A stretch of DNA of 64,000 nt from Heyndrickxia vini. Its GTDB lineage: Bacteria > Bacillota > Bacilli > Bacillales > Bacillaceae_C. The notes beneath the pieces are model-generated. The model saw only the letters and a program-made list of their open reading frames with translations, made no database searches and was not told the DNA's origin. Position numbers and translations under genes: made by a program. Location of the stretch: the NCBI RefSeq assembly GCF_016772275.1, contig NZ_CP065425.1, positions 2,076,653-2,140,652 of the forward strand, read 5' to 3'. How positions within the stretch are numbered: position 1 is the first letter of the stretch; each line of letters opens with the position of its first letter. Below are positions 43,100 through 50,980 of this stretch, piece by piece.

Positions 43100-44305
43100 T
43101 TATTGCAGTTCCACATTTTTTGTTTCTTTTCCTAGAAAAAGAACCGCTGCTGCACCTATTAATACTGAGATACAGAAAATAGTAAATATGATTGTAAATG
43201 AAATATTTTGTCCAATGAGATATGGGACCAATAATGGACCAAGAATACCGCCGATTCGTCCAAAGGAAGTAGCCATTCCAGTACCCGTACCTCTTATTTT
43301 TGTTGGGTATTGTTCTGGTGTATATGCATATAATGCACCCCATGCTCCAAGATTGAAAAATGAAAGTAGGATTCCTGAAATAATTAATAAGGATAATGTA
43401 TCGGCAGTTCCAAATAAATATGCACTTAATGCCGTTCCGATTAAATAAACAACAAGAACAAATTTCCTTCCAGCTTTTTCAATAAGCCATGCTGCCGTAA
43501 AATAACCCGGTAATTGTGCAAGGGTCATAATTAACACATATTCAAAACTTTTAATCATACTAAAGCCTTTCATGACCATCACACTTGGTAGCCAGAGAAA
43601 CATTCCATAGTAAGAAAACACTACACAAAACCAAAGTATCCATAACATAAGAGTTGTTCGTGTATACTTTTTAGACCAAACCGCTGTGATACTTTGTATG
43701 ATGGTTGGTCGTTCTTTCACTTTAATCGTTACGAAACGGTCTGAATCGGGTAAGTGCAGACGTAAATATAGTGCATAAAACGCAGGAATTACACTAATTA
43801 GTAAAGCAATCTTCCAGCCAAAGTGCGGGATAACAAAATAAGAAATAATTGCAGCAATCAACCAGCCAAAGGCCCAAAAACTTTCTAATAATACAACAAT
43901 TCTCCCCCGTTTTTCAGTAGGTACACTTTCCGATACAAGTGTGGAAGCAACTGGCAGCTCTCCTCCTAGCCCCATTCCAATAAGGAAACGTAAAATTAAA
44001 AAAATAGAAAAAGAGGTAGTGAAAGCTGCTGCACCGCTCCCTAATGAAAATAATAATAACGTTATAATAAAAACATGCTTTCGTCCAATTCGATCGGCTA
44101 ATAATCCGAAAAGAAAAGCACCTACTGCCATACCGATCGAATTTATACTCCCAATCCATCCCATCTGCCCGACCGTTAAATCCCAATCTACCTTCAAAGC
44201 CGCGATAATGAATGAAAGCATCCCAACATCCATCGCATCAAACATCCAGCCTAATCCAGCAATACCAAGTAGTTTTTTGTTAGAAATCTCATTTTTTCTT
44301 GCCAT
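43100..44305 (-). CDS. niaP: MFS transporter, NiaP-like (niacin/aromatic acid carrier)
   Basis: A 401-residue, twelve-helix major facilitator. MFS signatures are LLADRIGRKHVFI between helices 2 and 3 and RFLIGMGLGGELPVASTLVSESVPTEKRGR between helices 4 and 5. The N-terminal GIAGLGWMFDAMDVGMLSFIIAALK closely resembles the start of Bacillus NiaP (YceI), the nicotinate permease, and related aromatic acid carriers. The start ATG follows GGAGG. A dyad resembling a NiaR-type site (GTGTCTTTACAC) lies about 90 bases upstream, which would fit niacin control, but I cannot confirm it. Confidence 0.8.
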   Translation of the reverse strand: MARKNEISNKKLLGIAGLGWMFDAMDVGMLSFIIAALKVDWDLTVGQMGWIGSINSIGMAVGAFLFGLLADRIGRKHVFIITLLLFSLGSGAAAFTTSFSIFLILRFLIGMGLGGELPVASTLVSESVPTEKRGRIVVLLESFWAFGWLIAAIISYFVIPHFGWKIALLISVIPAFYALYLRLHLPDSDRFVTIKVKERPTIIQSITAVWSKKYTRTTLMLWILWFCVVFSYYGMFLWLPSVMVMKGFSMIKSFEYVLIMTLAQLPGYFTAAWLIEKAGRKFVLVVYLIGTALSAYLFGTADTLSLLIISGILLSFFNLGAWGALYAYTPEQYPTKIRGTGTGMATSFGRIGGILGPLLVPYLIGQNISFTIIFTIFCISVLIGAAAVLFLGKETKNVELQ

Positions 44306-44391
44306 TATGTCCTCCAGTTTTCAATGTTAGAAATAGTTTATCCCTTTATTTCTATCTTCATTAATAGGTGAATTCTCATACATGTTATCAC

Positions 44392-44403
44392 GTGTCTTTA
44401 CAC
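44392..44403. promoter_or_regulatory. Candidate dyad operator upstream of the NiaP-like gene
   Basis: GTGTCTTTACAC, a short dyad with GTGT/ACAC arms in a larger, imperfect repeat (ACGTGT...ACTTGT). It lies between the divergent niaP-like and HAD genes. Similarity to a NiaR site is from memory and weak. Confidence 0.35.
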
Positions 44404-44535
44404 TTGTCATCACCTTTTTTTGATATTATTTATCGCTTCACTCCGTTCCAGTGATAGAGATATTTTTCTTTTTACTCAATTTTTATGATAAAATGCGTAT
44501 AGGACGAACGATAATAAAAGAGATGGAGCAGTGAG

Positions 44536-45372
44536 ATGTCTAATTACAAAATTATTTTTTTAGATATTGATGGAACAGTGCTTAGACCTGATGATCAAAT
44601 TGATAACTCAACGAAAACAGCAATTGCAATAGCTCAACAAAAAGGGATTGAGGTTTTTCTAGCAACAGGGCGACCACTCCATGAAATTTCGGATATTGCA
44701 GAAGAACTGAAAATACAATCATACATAGGCTATAACGGCGCGTATGCAGTACATAATGGGAAAGACATATTGAATGTACCAATGAAAACGAGTACAGTAA
44801 AAAGCTTTGTTACAATTGCGAAAAAGCTAAAAAACGAAATGGTTTTGTATTCGAGGAAAGAGAACCTTTTCACATCAATGGAAGATGCTGATGTGCAGAC
44901 ATTTATGAACATCTTTCATATGAAAAAAAATAAACTGTATTCTTCAGAAAATCTTGATCCTATACTTGGGATTACATTAATTAAGTTAAATGAAAATGAT
45001 CCCCCTCTTTATGAAAAAGATGAAAGTATACATTTATCACGGGTAAATCTAAATGGATTGAATAATTGTTATGATGTTATTCAAGATACTGTGAATAAAG
45101 GTTTTGCTGTAACAAAGGTACTGGAATATTTAAATATTAAAAAAGAAGATGCAATCGCTTTTGGTGATGGGATGAATGATAAAGAAATGTTATCGGCTGT
45201 TGGTGAAGGTTTTGCTATGGGTAATGCTGACCCAAAACTTTTTGCTTATGCAAAACATCGAACAACCGAAGTGACTAATTCGGGAATATTTAATGGATTA
45301 AAAACACTTGGAATACTAAATGAAATTAACAGTACATCCGATTATTTAACAGCTTTAGTAGAAAAGGATTAG
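44536..45372 (+). CDS. Cof-type HAD-family phosphatase
   Basis: A 278-residue cytosolic phosphatase. HAD motif I is IFLDIDGTVLRPDD (nucleophile Asp), motif II LATGRP, motif III Lys in the middle region, and motif IV AIAFGDGMNDKEML. The C2B-type cap lies between about residues 85 and 190. Such enzymes hydrolyse sugar phosphates, FMN or pyridoxal phosphate with broad specificity. The ATG follows GATGGAGCAGTGAG. It is four bases before the next gene, so the two are an operon. Confidence 0.87.
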   Translation: MSNYKIIFLDIDGTVLRPDDQIDNSTKTAIAIAQQKGIEVFLATGRPLHEISDIAEELKIQSYIGYNGAYAVHNGKDILNVPMKTSTVKSFVTIAKKLKNEMVLYSRKENLFTSMEDADVQTFMNIFHMKKNKLYSSENLDPILGITLIKLNENDPPLYEKDESIHLSRVNLNGLNNCYDVIQDTVNKGFAVTKVLEYLNIKKEDAIAFGDGMNDKEMLSAVGEGFAMGNADPKLFAYAKHRTTEVTNSGIFNGLKTLGILNEINSTSDYLTALVEKD

Positions 45373-45376
45373 AAAA

Positions 45377-46495
45377 ATGGAGAAAATTATTATAGTTGGC
45401 GCGGGAATTTTAGGTGCTTCAACAGCTTACCATTTAGCGAAAGCGGGCGCTGAAGTAGTTATTATTGATAGAAACGATGATGGCCAAGCAACAAATGCTG
45501 CCGCTGGAATTGTTTGTCCTTGGCTTTCTCAGAGGAGAAACAAGGCATGGTATAACCTCGCTAAAGGAGGAGCAAAATACTATCCTACCCTCATTGCGAA
45601 TTTAGAGGAAGATGGAGAAAAAAATACCGGCTATGCCAAAGTTGGTGCAATTAGCATCCATACAGATGAAGAAAAGATATATGCGATGGAAAAACGGGCG
45701 CTGAAAAGAAAATTAGACGCACCAGAAATAGGAGAAATTACCGTACTAAATACGGAACAAACGAAAGCTTTATTCCCTCCCCTTGCGGATGGTTATAAAT
45801 CCGTTCATGTCAGTGGGGCTGCAAGGGTTAATGGACGAGCACTGCGTTCATCGTTACTAAATGGAGCTAGGAAACATGGGGCAAAAGTTTTTTCCGGTAA
45901 TGCTAGTTTGCTATGTAAAGAGAATAAAGTTACTGGGGTTATTTTTAATGATAAAAAAATCACTGCTAATAAGGTAATCGTTACTGCAGGCGCATGGGCA
46001 AATCAAATCATTGAGCCACTAGGTATTCAGTTTCAGGTTACTTCACAAAAGGCGCAAATCATGCATCTGCAAATTCCCGATGAAAGTACCGGTAAGTGGC
46101 CAGTAGTGATTCCTCCTTCCGATCAATATATACTTTCATTTGAGGATCAACGAATTGTTATCGGAGCAACTCATGAAAATTATGCCGGTTTTGATACACG
46201 AGTTACTGCTGGCGGCTGTCATGAGATTTTAAATAAAGCATTACAAATTGCTCCCGGACTTTCAGTATGTACAATTCTTGAAACACGAGTCGGTTTTCGA
46301 CCATTCACCCCTGACTTTTTACCTGTGATTGGGCCTCTCCCAGGATTCTCCGGAATCCTTGTAGCAAATGGTCTTGGTGCATCCGGTTTAACGATGGGTC
46401 CTTTTATTGGATTGCAATTAGCTAAGTTAGCACTTAATAAAGAGCTGGATATTGAACTTAGTCATTATGATGTGGCAAGTGCGGTTTGCAATTAA
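45377..46495 (+). CDS. FAD-dependent amino acid oxidase/dehydrogenase, DadA-like
   Basis: A 372-residue flavoprotein of the DAO family. The N-terminal ADP-binding motif is IVGAGILGASTAYHLAKAGAEVVIID, followed by NAAAGIVCPWLSQR and C-terminal RVGFRPFTPDFLPVIGPLPG, typical of D-amino acid dehydrogenase and glycine oxidase relatives. It is translated from a ribosome site within the end of the HAD gene. The next gene encodes a sodium-coupled amino acid transporter, which supports an amino acid substrate. The exact substrate cannot be read from sequence. Confidence 0.85.
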   Translation: MEKIIIVGAGILGASTAYHLAKAGAEVVIIDRNDDGQATNAAAGIVCPWLSQRRNKAWYNLAKGGAKYYPTLIANLEEDGEKNTGYAKVGAISIHTDEEKIYAMEKRALKRKLDAPEIGEITVLNTEQTKALFPPLADGYKSVHVSGAARVNGRALRSSLLNGARKHGAKVFSGNASLLCKENKVTGVIFNDKKITANKVIVTAGAWANQIIEPLGIQFQVTSQKAQIMHLQIPDESTGKWPVVIPPSDQYILSFEDQRIVIGATHENYAGFDTRVTAGGCHEILNKALQIAPGLSVCTILETRVGFRPFTPDFLPVIGPLPGFSGILVANGLGASGLTMGPFIGLQLAKLALNKELDIELSHYDVASAVCN

Positions 46496-46585
46496 GCACT
46501 ATACCATCTAAAGGATAACTAGTAAACAGTTTTCATAAATATTTCAAGTGCCGGGATTGTATATTCAATAAGAAAGGAGTTTCAA

Positions 46586-47935
46586 ATGACACAAGAAAAA
46601 CAACAATGGTCATCAAAGCTTGGTTTTATCTTATCATCCGCGGGTGCTGCGATAGGACTAGGTGCAATATGGAAATTCCCGTATGTAACTGGGATGAGTG
46701 GAGGCGGTGCTTTTTTTCTTATCTTCGTTATTTTCACATTAATCATCGGACTTCCCCTTCTTATCTCTGAATTCATCATAGGGCGCGGGTCCGGGAAAGA
46801 GGCAATTAGTGCGTATAAGGAGCTTGCGCCTGGTAGCCAATGGAAATGGGTTGGCAGAATAGGTGTCCTTGGCTGTTTCTTATTATTATCATTTTATAGT
46901 GTTGTCGGTGGCTGGATCATTATTTATAGTGGATTAGCTATTCCGGGGAAAATTATTGATGATGGAACAAAGTTTCCGGAACTCTTTGGAATGATTACAG
47001 GCAGTCCGCTTATTTCTATCGGTGGCTTAGCTCTTTTTATTTTAATTAATGTATTTGTCATTGCAAATGGAATTCAGAATGGGATTGAAAAGGCGAATAA
47101 ATATATGATGCCAATTCTATTTCTCTTTTTTATTATACTTGTCGTCCGGTCAGTCACATTAGATGGCGCAATGGAAGGAATTCGCTTTTTTTTAAATCCT
47201 GATTTTTCAAAAATAACAGGTGAGGCTGTACTATATGCACTTGGCCAATCTTTTTTCTCTTTGGCCGTTGGATTCTCATGTATGGTCACATATAGCTCAT
47301 ATTTAAAAAAGGATGTGAGCATACCAACATCGGCTACTTCCGTTGTATGGATGAATATTTTTGTCTCTTTACTTGCAGGTCTTGCCATTTTTCCAGTTGT
47401 TTTTGCTTTTGGATTAGAACCTGCTCAAGGACCAGGACTATTATTTATCGTACTACCAACAGTTTTTGCGCAAATGCCATTTGGTCAATTATTTTTATGT
47501 TTGTTTCTAATCTTGTTTTTATTTGCAACATTAACGTCCTCATTTAGTTTATTAGAAATCATCGTTGCCGCCTTTACTTCAAATGGAAAAAACTCCAGGA
47601 AAAAGGTTTCATGGATTTCCGGATTAATTGTATTCCTTGCTGGTATACCTGCTGCTCTATCTTTCGGTCCTCTGAAGAACTTTAACTTATTTGATAAAAC
47701 TGTTTTCGATGCAACCGATTATCTTGTAAGTAATATTATGCTTCCGATTGGTAGTATGCTCATTGCTTTATTTATCATTTATCGAATGGATCGCTCACTT
47801 GTAAAAGATGAATTTTCATTAAGTAATTCACTTTCTTCAAAATGGTATGACTCATGGAGAATACTCATGCAATGGGTTGTTCCTATAACCATTGTTCTCG
47901 TTTTTTTAAGTTTAATTGGTCTTTTTGAAAAATAA
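46586..47935 (+). CDS. Sodium-dependent (NSS/SNF family) amino acid transporter
   Basis: A 449-residue carrier with about eleven to twelve helices. The N-terminal WSSKLGFILSSAGAAIGLGAIWKFPYVTGMSGGGAFFLIF is the helix 1 sodium and substrate site of the neurotransmitter:sodium symporter family (LeuT, MhsT), and LGQSFFSLAVGFSCMVTYSSYL is helix 6. The ATG is seven bases after AAGAAAGGAG. The gap of 90 bases to the DadA-like gene lacks a terminator, so it may be in the same operon, importing the oxidase substrate. A terminator follows. Confidence 0.9.
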   Translation: MTQEKQQWSSKLGFILSSAGAAIGLGAIWKFPYVTGMSGGGAFFLIFVIFTLIIGLPLLISEFIIGRGSGKEAISAYKELAPGSQWKWVGRIGVLGCFLLLSFYSVVGGWIIIYSGLAIPGKIIDDGTKFPELFGMITGSPLISIGGLALFILINVFVIANGIQNGIEKANKYMMPILFLFFIILVVRSVTLDGAMEGIRFFLNPDFSKITGEAVLYALGQSFFSLAVGFSCMVTYSSYLKKDVSIPTSATSVVWMNIFVSLLAGLAIFPVVFAFGLEPAQGPGLLFIVLPTVFAQMPFGQLFLCLFLILFLFATLTSSFSLLEIIVAAFTSNGKNSRKKVSWISGLIVFLAGIPAALSFGPLKNFNLFDKTVFDATDYLVSNIMLPIGSMLIALFIIYRMDRSLVKDEFSLSNSLSSKWYDSWRILMQWVVPITIVLVFLSLIGLFEK

Positions 47936-47952
47936 CGGGAATAATTCATTGT

Positions 47953-47985
47953 AACGGAATTTTCTGCTTTAGAAAATTCCGTTTT
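47953..47985 (+). terminator. Terminator of the NSS transporter gene
   Basis: A perfect 13-bp stem (AACGGAATTTTCT/AGAAAATTCCGTT) with a 5-base loop and a T-run. Confidence 0.88.
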
Positions 47986-48067
47986 TTGAATGAATTGATA
48001 TTTTTGCATATTTAAAAAGGAAACTTACCCCCAATGGCGAATATACTTTGATAAGGGGGTTGATGTG

Positions 48068-48289
48068 ATGAATACAAACAAAGTGTTAGAATTACGTTGT
48101 ACCAATCCAAATTGTAGAACTTGGTTTCCTTCACCATTCACACATGGAAATTTAGACGGATTTAATGTAAACGCTTTCAAGGGACTGAAAGCTCAATGTT
48201 CAACCTGTGGTAAAATGGTTTCGGGAACGATTAAAAATGTACGTATTCGAACAGTTAGTGACAATTTTCGATTCGATAAAACCTCATAA
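48068..48289 (+). CDS. Small zinc-ribbon-like protein, 73 aa
   Basis: A 73-residue protein with two Cys pairs spaced as in a zinc ribbon: CTNPNC near residue 11 and CSTCGK near residue 44. The start is the ATG eight bases after AAGGGGG; an adjacent in-frame GTG could also serve. Remaining sequence is strand-rich (LELRCTNPNCRTWFPSPF, KNVRIRTV). No family recognised; nucleic acid or protein binding is possible. A terminator follows ten bases after the stop. Confidence 0.72.
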   Translation: MNTNKVLELRCTNPNCRTWFPSPFTHGNLDGFNVNAFKGLKAQCSTCGKMVSGTIKNVRIRTVSDNFRFDKTS

Positions 48290-48298
48290 ATGAAACGT

Positions 48299-48338
48299 GG
48301 CAGTCCCTCAATTAAAAGATTTGAGAGACTGCCCTTTT
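48299..48338 (+). terminator. Terminator of the zinc-ribbon gene
   Basis: A 13-bp stem (GGCAGTCCCTCAA/TTGAGAGACTGCC, one mismatch) with a 9-base loop and a T-run. Confidence 0.8.
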
Positions 48339-48387
48339 TCTATTTTTCAACCTATTAAATTCTTGCTTGTTAAATCGAATGTAAACT

Positions 48388-49254
48388 TTAATGGTTGCCA
48401 TTCTCCACTATTTGACCAAACCATTGAGTGGACATCCCAGGTGTCATACGAATACGATGAAGTGTATACATCCCCTGCTCACTTGACGCAGCTCCCGGTT
48501 CGGTTGTCACACCCATTTTATACCCAGACTGTTCGGCAAACGTTTTTGTTTCCTCATTATAACGGCCAACAGGATAACAGATAATACTTGTTTCTTGATC
48601 TAATAATTGATCAAATATTTGTTTCGAACGAGTCAAATCATCCAATTGTTGCGACTTTGTTAAACCAGGTAATTCTAAATGATTAAAGGTGTGGCTTTGA
48701 ATCGATATGCCATCTCGATTCATTTCTTTCATTTGGGCTTCTGTTAAGTGATTTTGTTTACCAATGTATTTACCAATCATAAAAATTGTTGCCTTTAAAG
48801 CATATTCTTTTAATATCGGATATGCATCTATGTAATTATCCTCGTATCCATCGTCAAAAGTAATAAAAACTGTTTTTTCTCTAGGCTTTTTATTTTCGGT
48901 TAATACGATGTACGCCTCTTCTGGAGTAAGTGTGTAGTATCCATTATCATGGAGCCATTTCATTTGTTCTCTAAATTCAACTGGTGGTACTCGTAAATTA
49001 TTTCCGGAAGAAATACTATGATACATAAGGATAGGGATGCGAGTAGGCGCATCAACATCAATCCATGTAGACGTATCTAATTCTTGAGAATTAATCGTTT
49101 CGGAAATATCCATTTCTTCGACCTTCGGCCTTTCACTTACTATCGGTGTTTGTTTTTCAACCTTCTTCGGTATTTCCGCATCCGCCTTCATTGTACAACC
49201 AGATAAAACGATAATTATTAACAAAAAAACAATTAAGACACTAGATTTCTTCAT
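48388..49254 (-). CDS. Polysaccharide deacetylase lipoprotein
   Basis: A 288-residue NodB-domain lipoprotein: lipobox LSGC with Cys20, then a ~60-residue linker. The catalytic domain (about residues 75-285) shows RIPILMYHS, metal-binding VFITFDDGYEDNY (two Asp) and SIQSHTFNHLEL (His ligands), ending with a CYPVGRYNEET segment. It probably N-deacetylates peptidoglycan or another cell-surface glycan. It is the sole minus-strand gene here; no terminator is clear after its stop. Confidence 0.9.
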   Translation of the reverse strand: MKKSSVLIVFLLIIIVLSGCTMKADAEIPKKVEKQTPIVSERPKVEEMDISETINSQELDTSTWIDVDAPTRIPILMYHSISSGNNLRVPPVEFREQMKWLHDNGYYTLTPEEAYIVLTENKKPREKTVFITFDDGYEDNYIDAYPILKEYALKATIFMIGKYIGKQNHLTEAQMKEMNRDGISIQSHTFNHLELPGLTKSQQLDDLTRSKQIFDQLLDQETSIICYPVGRYNEETKTFAEQSGYKMGVTTEPGAASSEQGMYTLHRIRMTPGMSTQWFGQIVENGNH

Positions 49255-49461
49255 AATTCTCCCACTTTCTCACTATCTACCAATCTATTATACCTGAAAG
49301 TAATTTTTGTGTAATAAAAAAATGGTTAACAAGTTAAAACAAAAGCTTTTATAACTATAGTTTTTCAAGGACAAGCCTTCATTATTCCCCTTTTCTGCAG
49401 TTAGATATTAACATTTTTTAATGTTGGGAATTTTATTTACAATTATTTTTTACATTTTACT
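49255..49461. other. AT-rich intergenic stretch before the PadR promoter
   Basis: About 200 bases with no supported gene; it must contain the promoter of the deacetylase gene on the minus strand, but no strong -35/-10 pair stands out. Confidence 0.5.
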
Positions 49462-49490
49462 TTGACAGATAGAGTAATTTACGGTAGTAT
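49462..49490 (+). promoter_or_regulatory. Promoter of the PadR operon
   Basis: Consensus TTGACA (49462-49467) and TAGTAT (49485-49490) with 17-base spacing. Confidence 0.82.
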
Positions 49491-49499
49491 TACTCTATC
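49468..49499. promoter_or_regulatory. Probable PadR operator overlapping its own promoter
   Basis: A perfect 10-bp inverted repeat GATAGAGTAA...TTACTCTATC with a 12-base spacer. One arm fills the start of the promoter spacer and the other starts at the last base of the -10 box. A further half-site, AGATAGAATA, follows at 49500. PadR dimers usually bind repeats of this size within their own promoters. Confidence 0.75.
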
Positions 49500-49532
49500 A
49501 GATAGAATAATCATTGCTACGGAAGGTGAATT

Positions 49533-49862
49533 ATGATTAGAAGTGACATTATCCGTGGACATTTAGATTCAATCATTCTCTGTTTGATTTTAGAAAAAGA
49601 TCAATACGGATATGAAATATCTAAACAAATCAGTCTACGTACCGAAAACCGATTCCAAATTAAAGAAGCTACCTTATATGCGGTATTTCAAAGACTTGAA
49701 AAAAGAGAACTAATTGAATCCTATACGGGTACGATAACTCATGGTGGAAAAAGGAAGTACTACCGAATTACAACATTAGGAAAAGCATTTTTAAAAGAAA
49801 CCGTAAAGGAATGGCAGGAAACAAAAGAAATTGTCGATCTATTTTTGGAGGGATTACAGTGA
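49533..49862 (+). CDS. PadR-family transcriptional regulator
   Basis: A 109-residue DNA-binding protein. The winged-helix core is LDSIILCLILEKDQYGYEISKQIS...KEATLYAVFQRLEKRELIES and ends with GGKRKYYRITTLGKAFL, the PadR fold. The ATG is five to six bases after GGAAGGTG. It is the first gene of an operon whose promoter it probably represses through the inverted repeat above. Its stop (TGA) overlaps the GTG start of the next gene. The inducer is unknown; PadR relatives often respond to membrane-active compounds. Confidence 0.9.
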   Translation: MIRSDIIRGHLDSIILCLILEKDQYGYEISKQISLRTENRFQIKEATLYAVFQRLEKRELIESYTGTITHGGKRKYYRITTLGKAFLKETVKEWQETKEIVDLFLEGLQ

Positions 49863-50257
49863 GAAAAATAAAAGACCATGTGGATGAGTTATTCAAAAAA
49901 ATACCTGATAGTGAGCAGAAAGAGCTCGTCAAACAGGAAATTTTAGAAAATCTTGAAGAAAAGGTATACGATCTTATGGCACAAGGCAAGGAAGAGGAGG
50001 ATGCTGTTAACAAAGCGATTATTGAGTTTGGGGATATTGATGAAATTGAAAAAGAATTAGGCATCAATAAACCTATAAAGAAAAACATGTCCAAACTAGA
50101 TCTCGGTTTTTCGATTTGGGGAAGTGTTCTAATTATTGCTTTATTTATTTTTATCAATTTTTATTACACCCCAAATACAATTTGGTTTGTCTATCCTACA
50201 TTTGGGGTCCTGTGGTGGCCGCTAAGTATGTTTTATAGATGGTTACGTCAAAAATAA
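49859..50257 (+). CDS. HAAS-domain membrane protein with one 2-TM module (GTG start)
   Basis: A 132-residue protein. Residues 1-70 form a helical HAAS/permease-prefix type domain (FKKIPDSEQKELVKQEILENLEEKVYDL...AVNKAIIEFGDIDEIEKELG) as seen next to PadR regulators. The rest is a two-helix module with YYTPNTIWFVYPTFGVLWWPLSMFY that matches the repeats of the next gene. The GTG start overlaps the padR stop by four bases and lies after GGAGGGA. It may link PadR to a membrane signal, but no mechanism is known. Confidence 0.8.
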   Translation: MRKIKDHVDELFKKIPDSEQKELVKQEILENLEEKVYDLMAQGKEEEDAVNKAIIEFGDIDEIEKELGINKPIKKNMSKLDLGFSIWGSVLIIALFIFINFYYTPNTIWFVYPTFGVLWWPLSMFYRWLRQK

Positions 50258-50271
50258 GGGAGACAAAAAAC

Positions 50272-50907
50272 ATGCGCAAACAGGATGTAATTTTTGCTTG
50301 GTTAGGAAGTATCATTAGTATTTTATTTTTTATTATTGTTAATTTCTTAACCAGTCCTAATTACCATTGGTTTATTTATCCTTCTTTCTTTCTATTGCTT
50401 TGGCCGTTAAGCATGTACTCTATTAAATATGGAAACTATAAAGTCCACTCGGTAATGGTCAGCGCTTTAATTATTTTATTTTTACTGGCAATAAATGTTT
50501 TTCACAGTCCTGAACATCCATGGATATTATATGCATGGTATCCAATTATATGGTGGCCAATTCTTATGTTTTTAGAAAAGAAAAGAAGTACAGTCTCAAT
50601 AGGAATTGTGGGAAGTGTGGTAACGATTGTCTATTATTCAACCCTAAACATTTTGTTATCGCCAAGTTATCCGTGGGCCATTTATCCAATCTTCGCGGTG
50701 TTATGGTGGCCAATGGCAGTATACTACTCGAAAATGAAAGACTATTTCAAATTTTCCATTTCAGCAAGCATATTAATAATTATATTTTTTATAACCGTAA
50801 ACATGGTTTCATCCCCGCATGAAATATGGGCTGTTTATCCGATATTTGTAACACTGTGGTGGCCATTAAGTATGTATTATTACTATTATTGTTATCGCGC
50901 AAAGTAA
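50272..50907 (+). CDS. Membrane protein with four tandem 2-TM repeats
   Basis: A 211-residue protein made of four ~50-residue repeats (residues 1-50, 51-101, 102-152, 153-211). Each has one helix, a SPxxxW(x)xYP turn and a second helix ending in LWWPLxMYY or a close variant (SPNYHWFIYPS, SPEHPWILYAW, SPSYPWAIYPI, SPHEIWAVYPI). The ATG follows AAGGGAGA. The preceding gene carries a fifth copy. This resembles the 2TM domain family in style, but the array of four is unusual. Eight helices are predicted and no catalytic residues are visible. Function unknown. Confidence 0.78.
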   Translation: MRKQDVIFAWLGSIISILFFIIVNFLTSPNYHWFIYPSFFLLLWPLSMYSIKYGNYKVHSVMVSALIILFLLAINVFHSPEHPWILYAWYPIIWWPILMFLEKKRSTVSIGIVGSVVTIVYYSTLNILLSPSYPWAIYPIFAVLWWPMAVYYSKMKDYFKFSISASILIIIFFITVNMVSSPHEIWAVYPIFVTLWWPLSMYYYYYCYRAK

Positions 50908-50980
50908 TATTTAAATTATCGTTTGATAAAAAGTGAAGCAAAGAAGAACCTAATATCATTTTATTAAGGAAGGTGTTTCT

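Noticed and set aside
48297-48584. Plus-strand frame of 95 codons after the zinc-ribbon gene
   Set aside because: Lies across a terminator and the deacetylase gene on the other strand.
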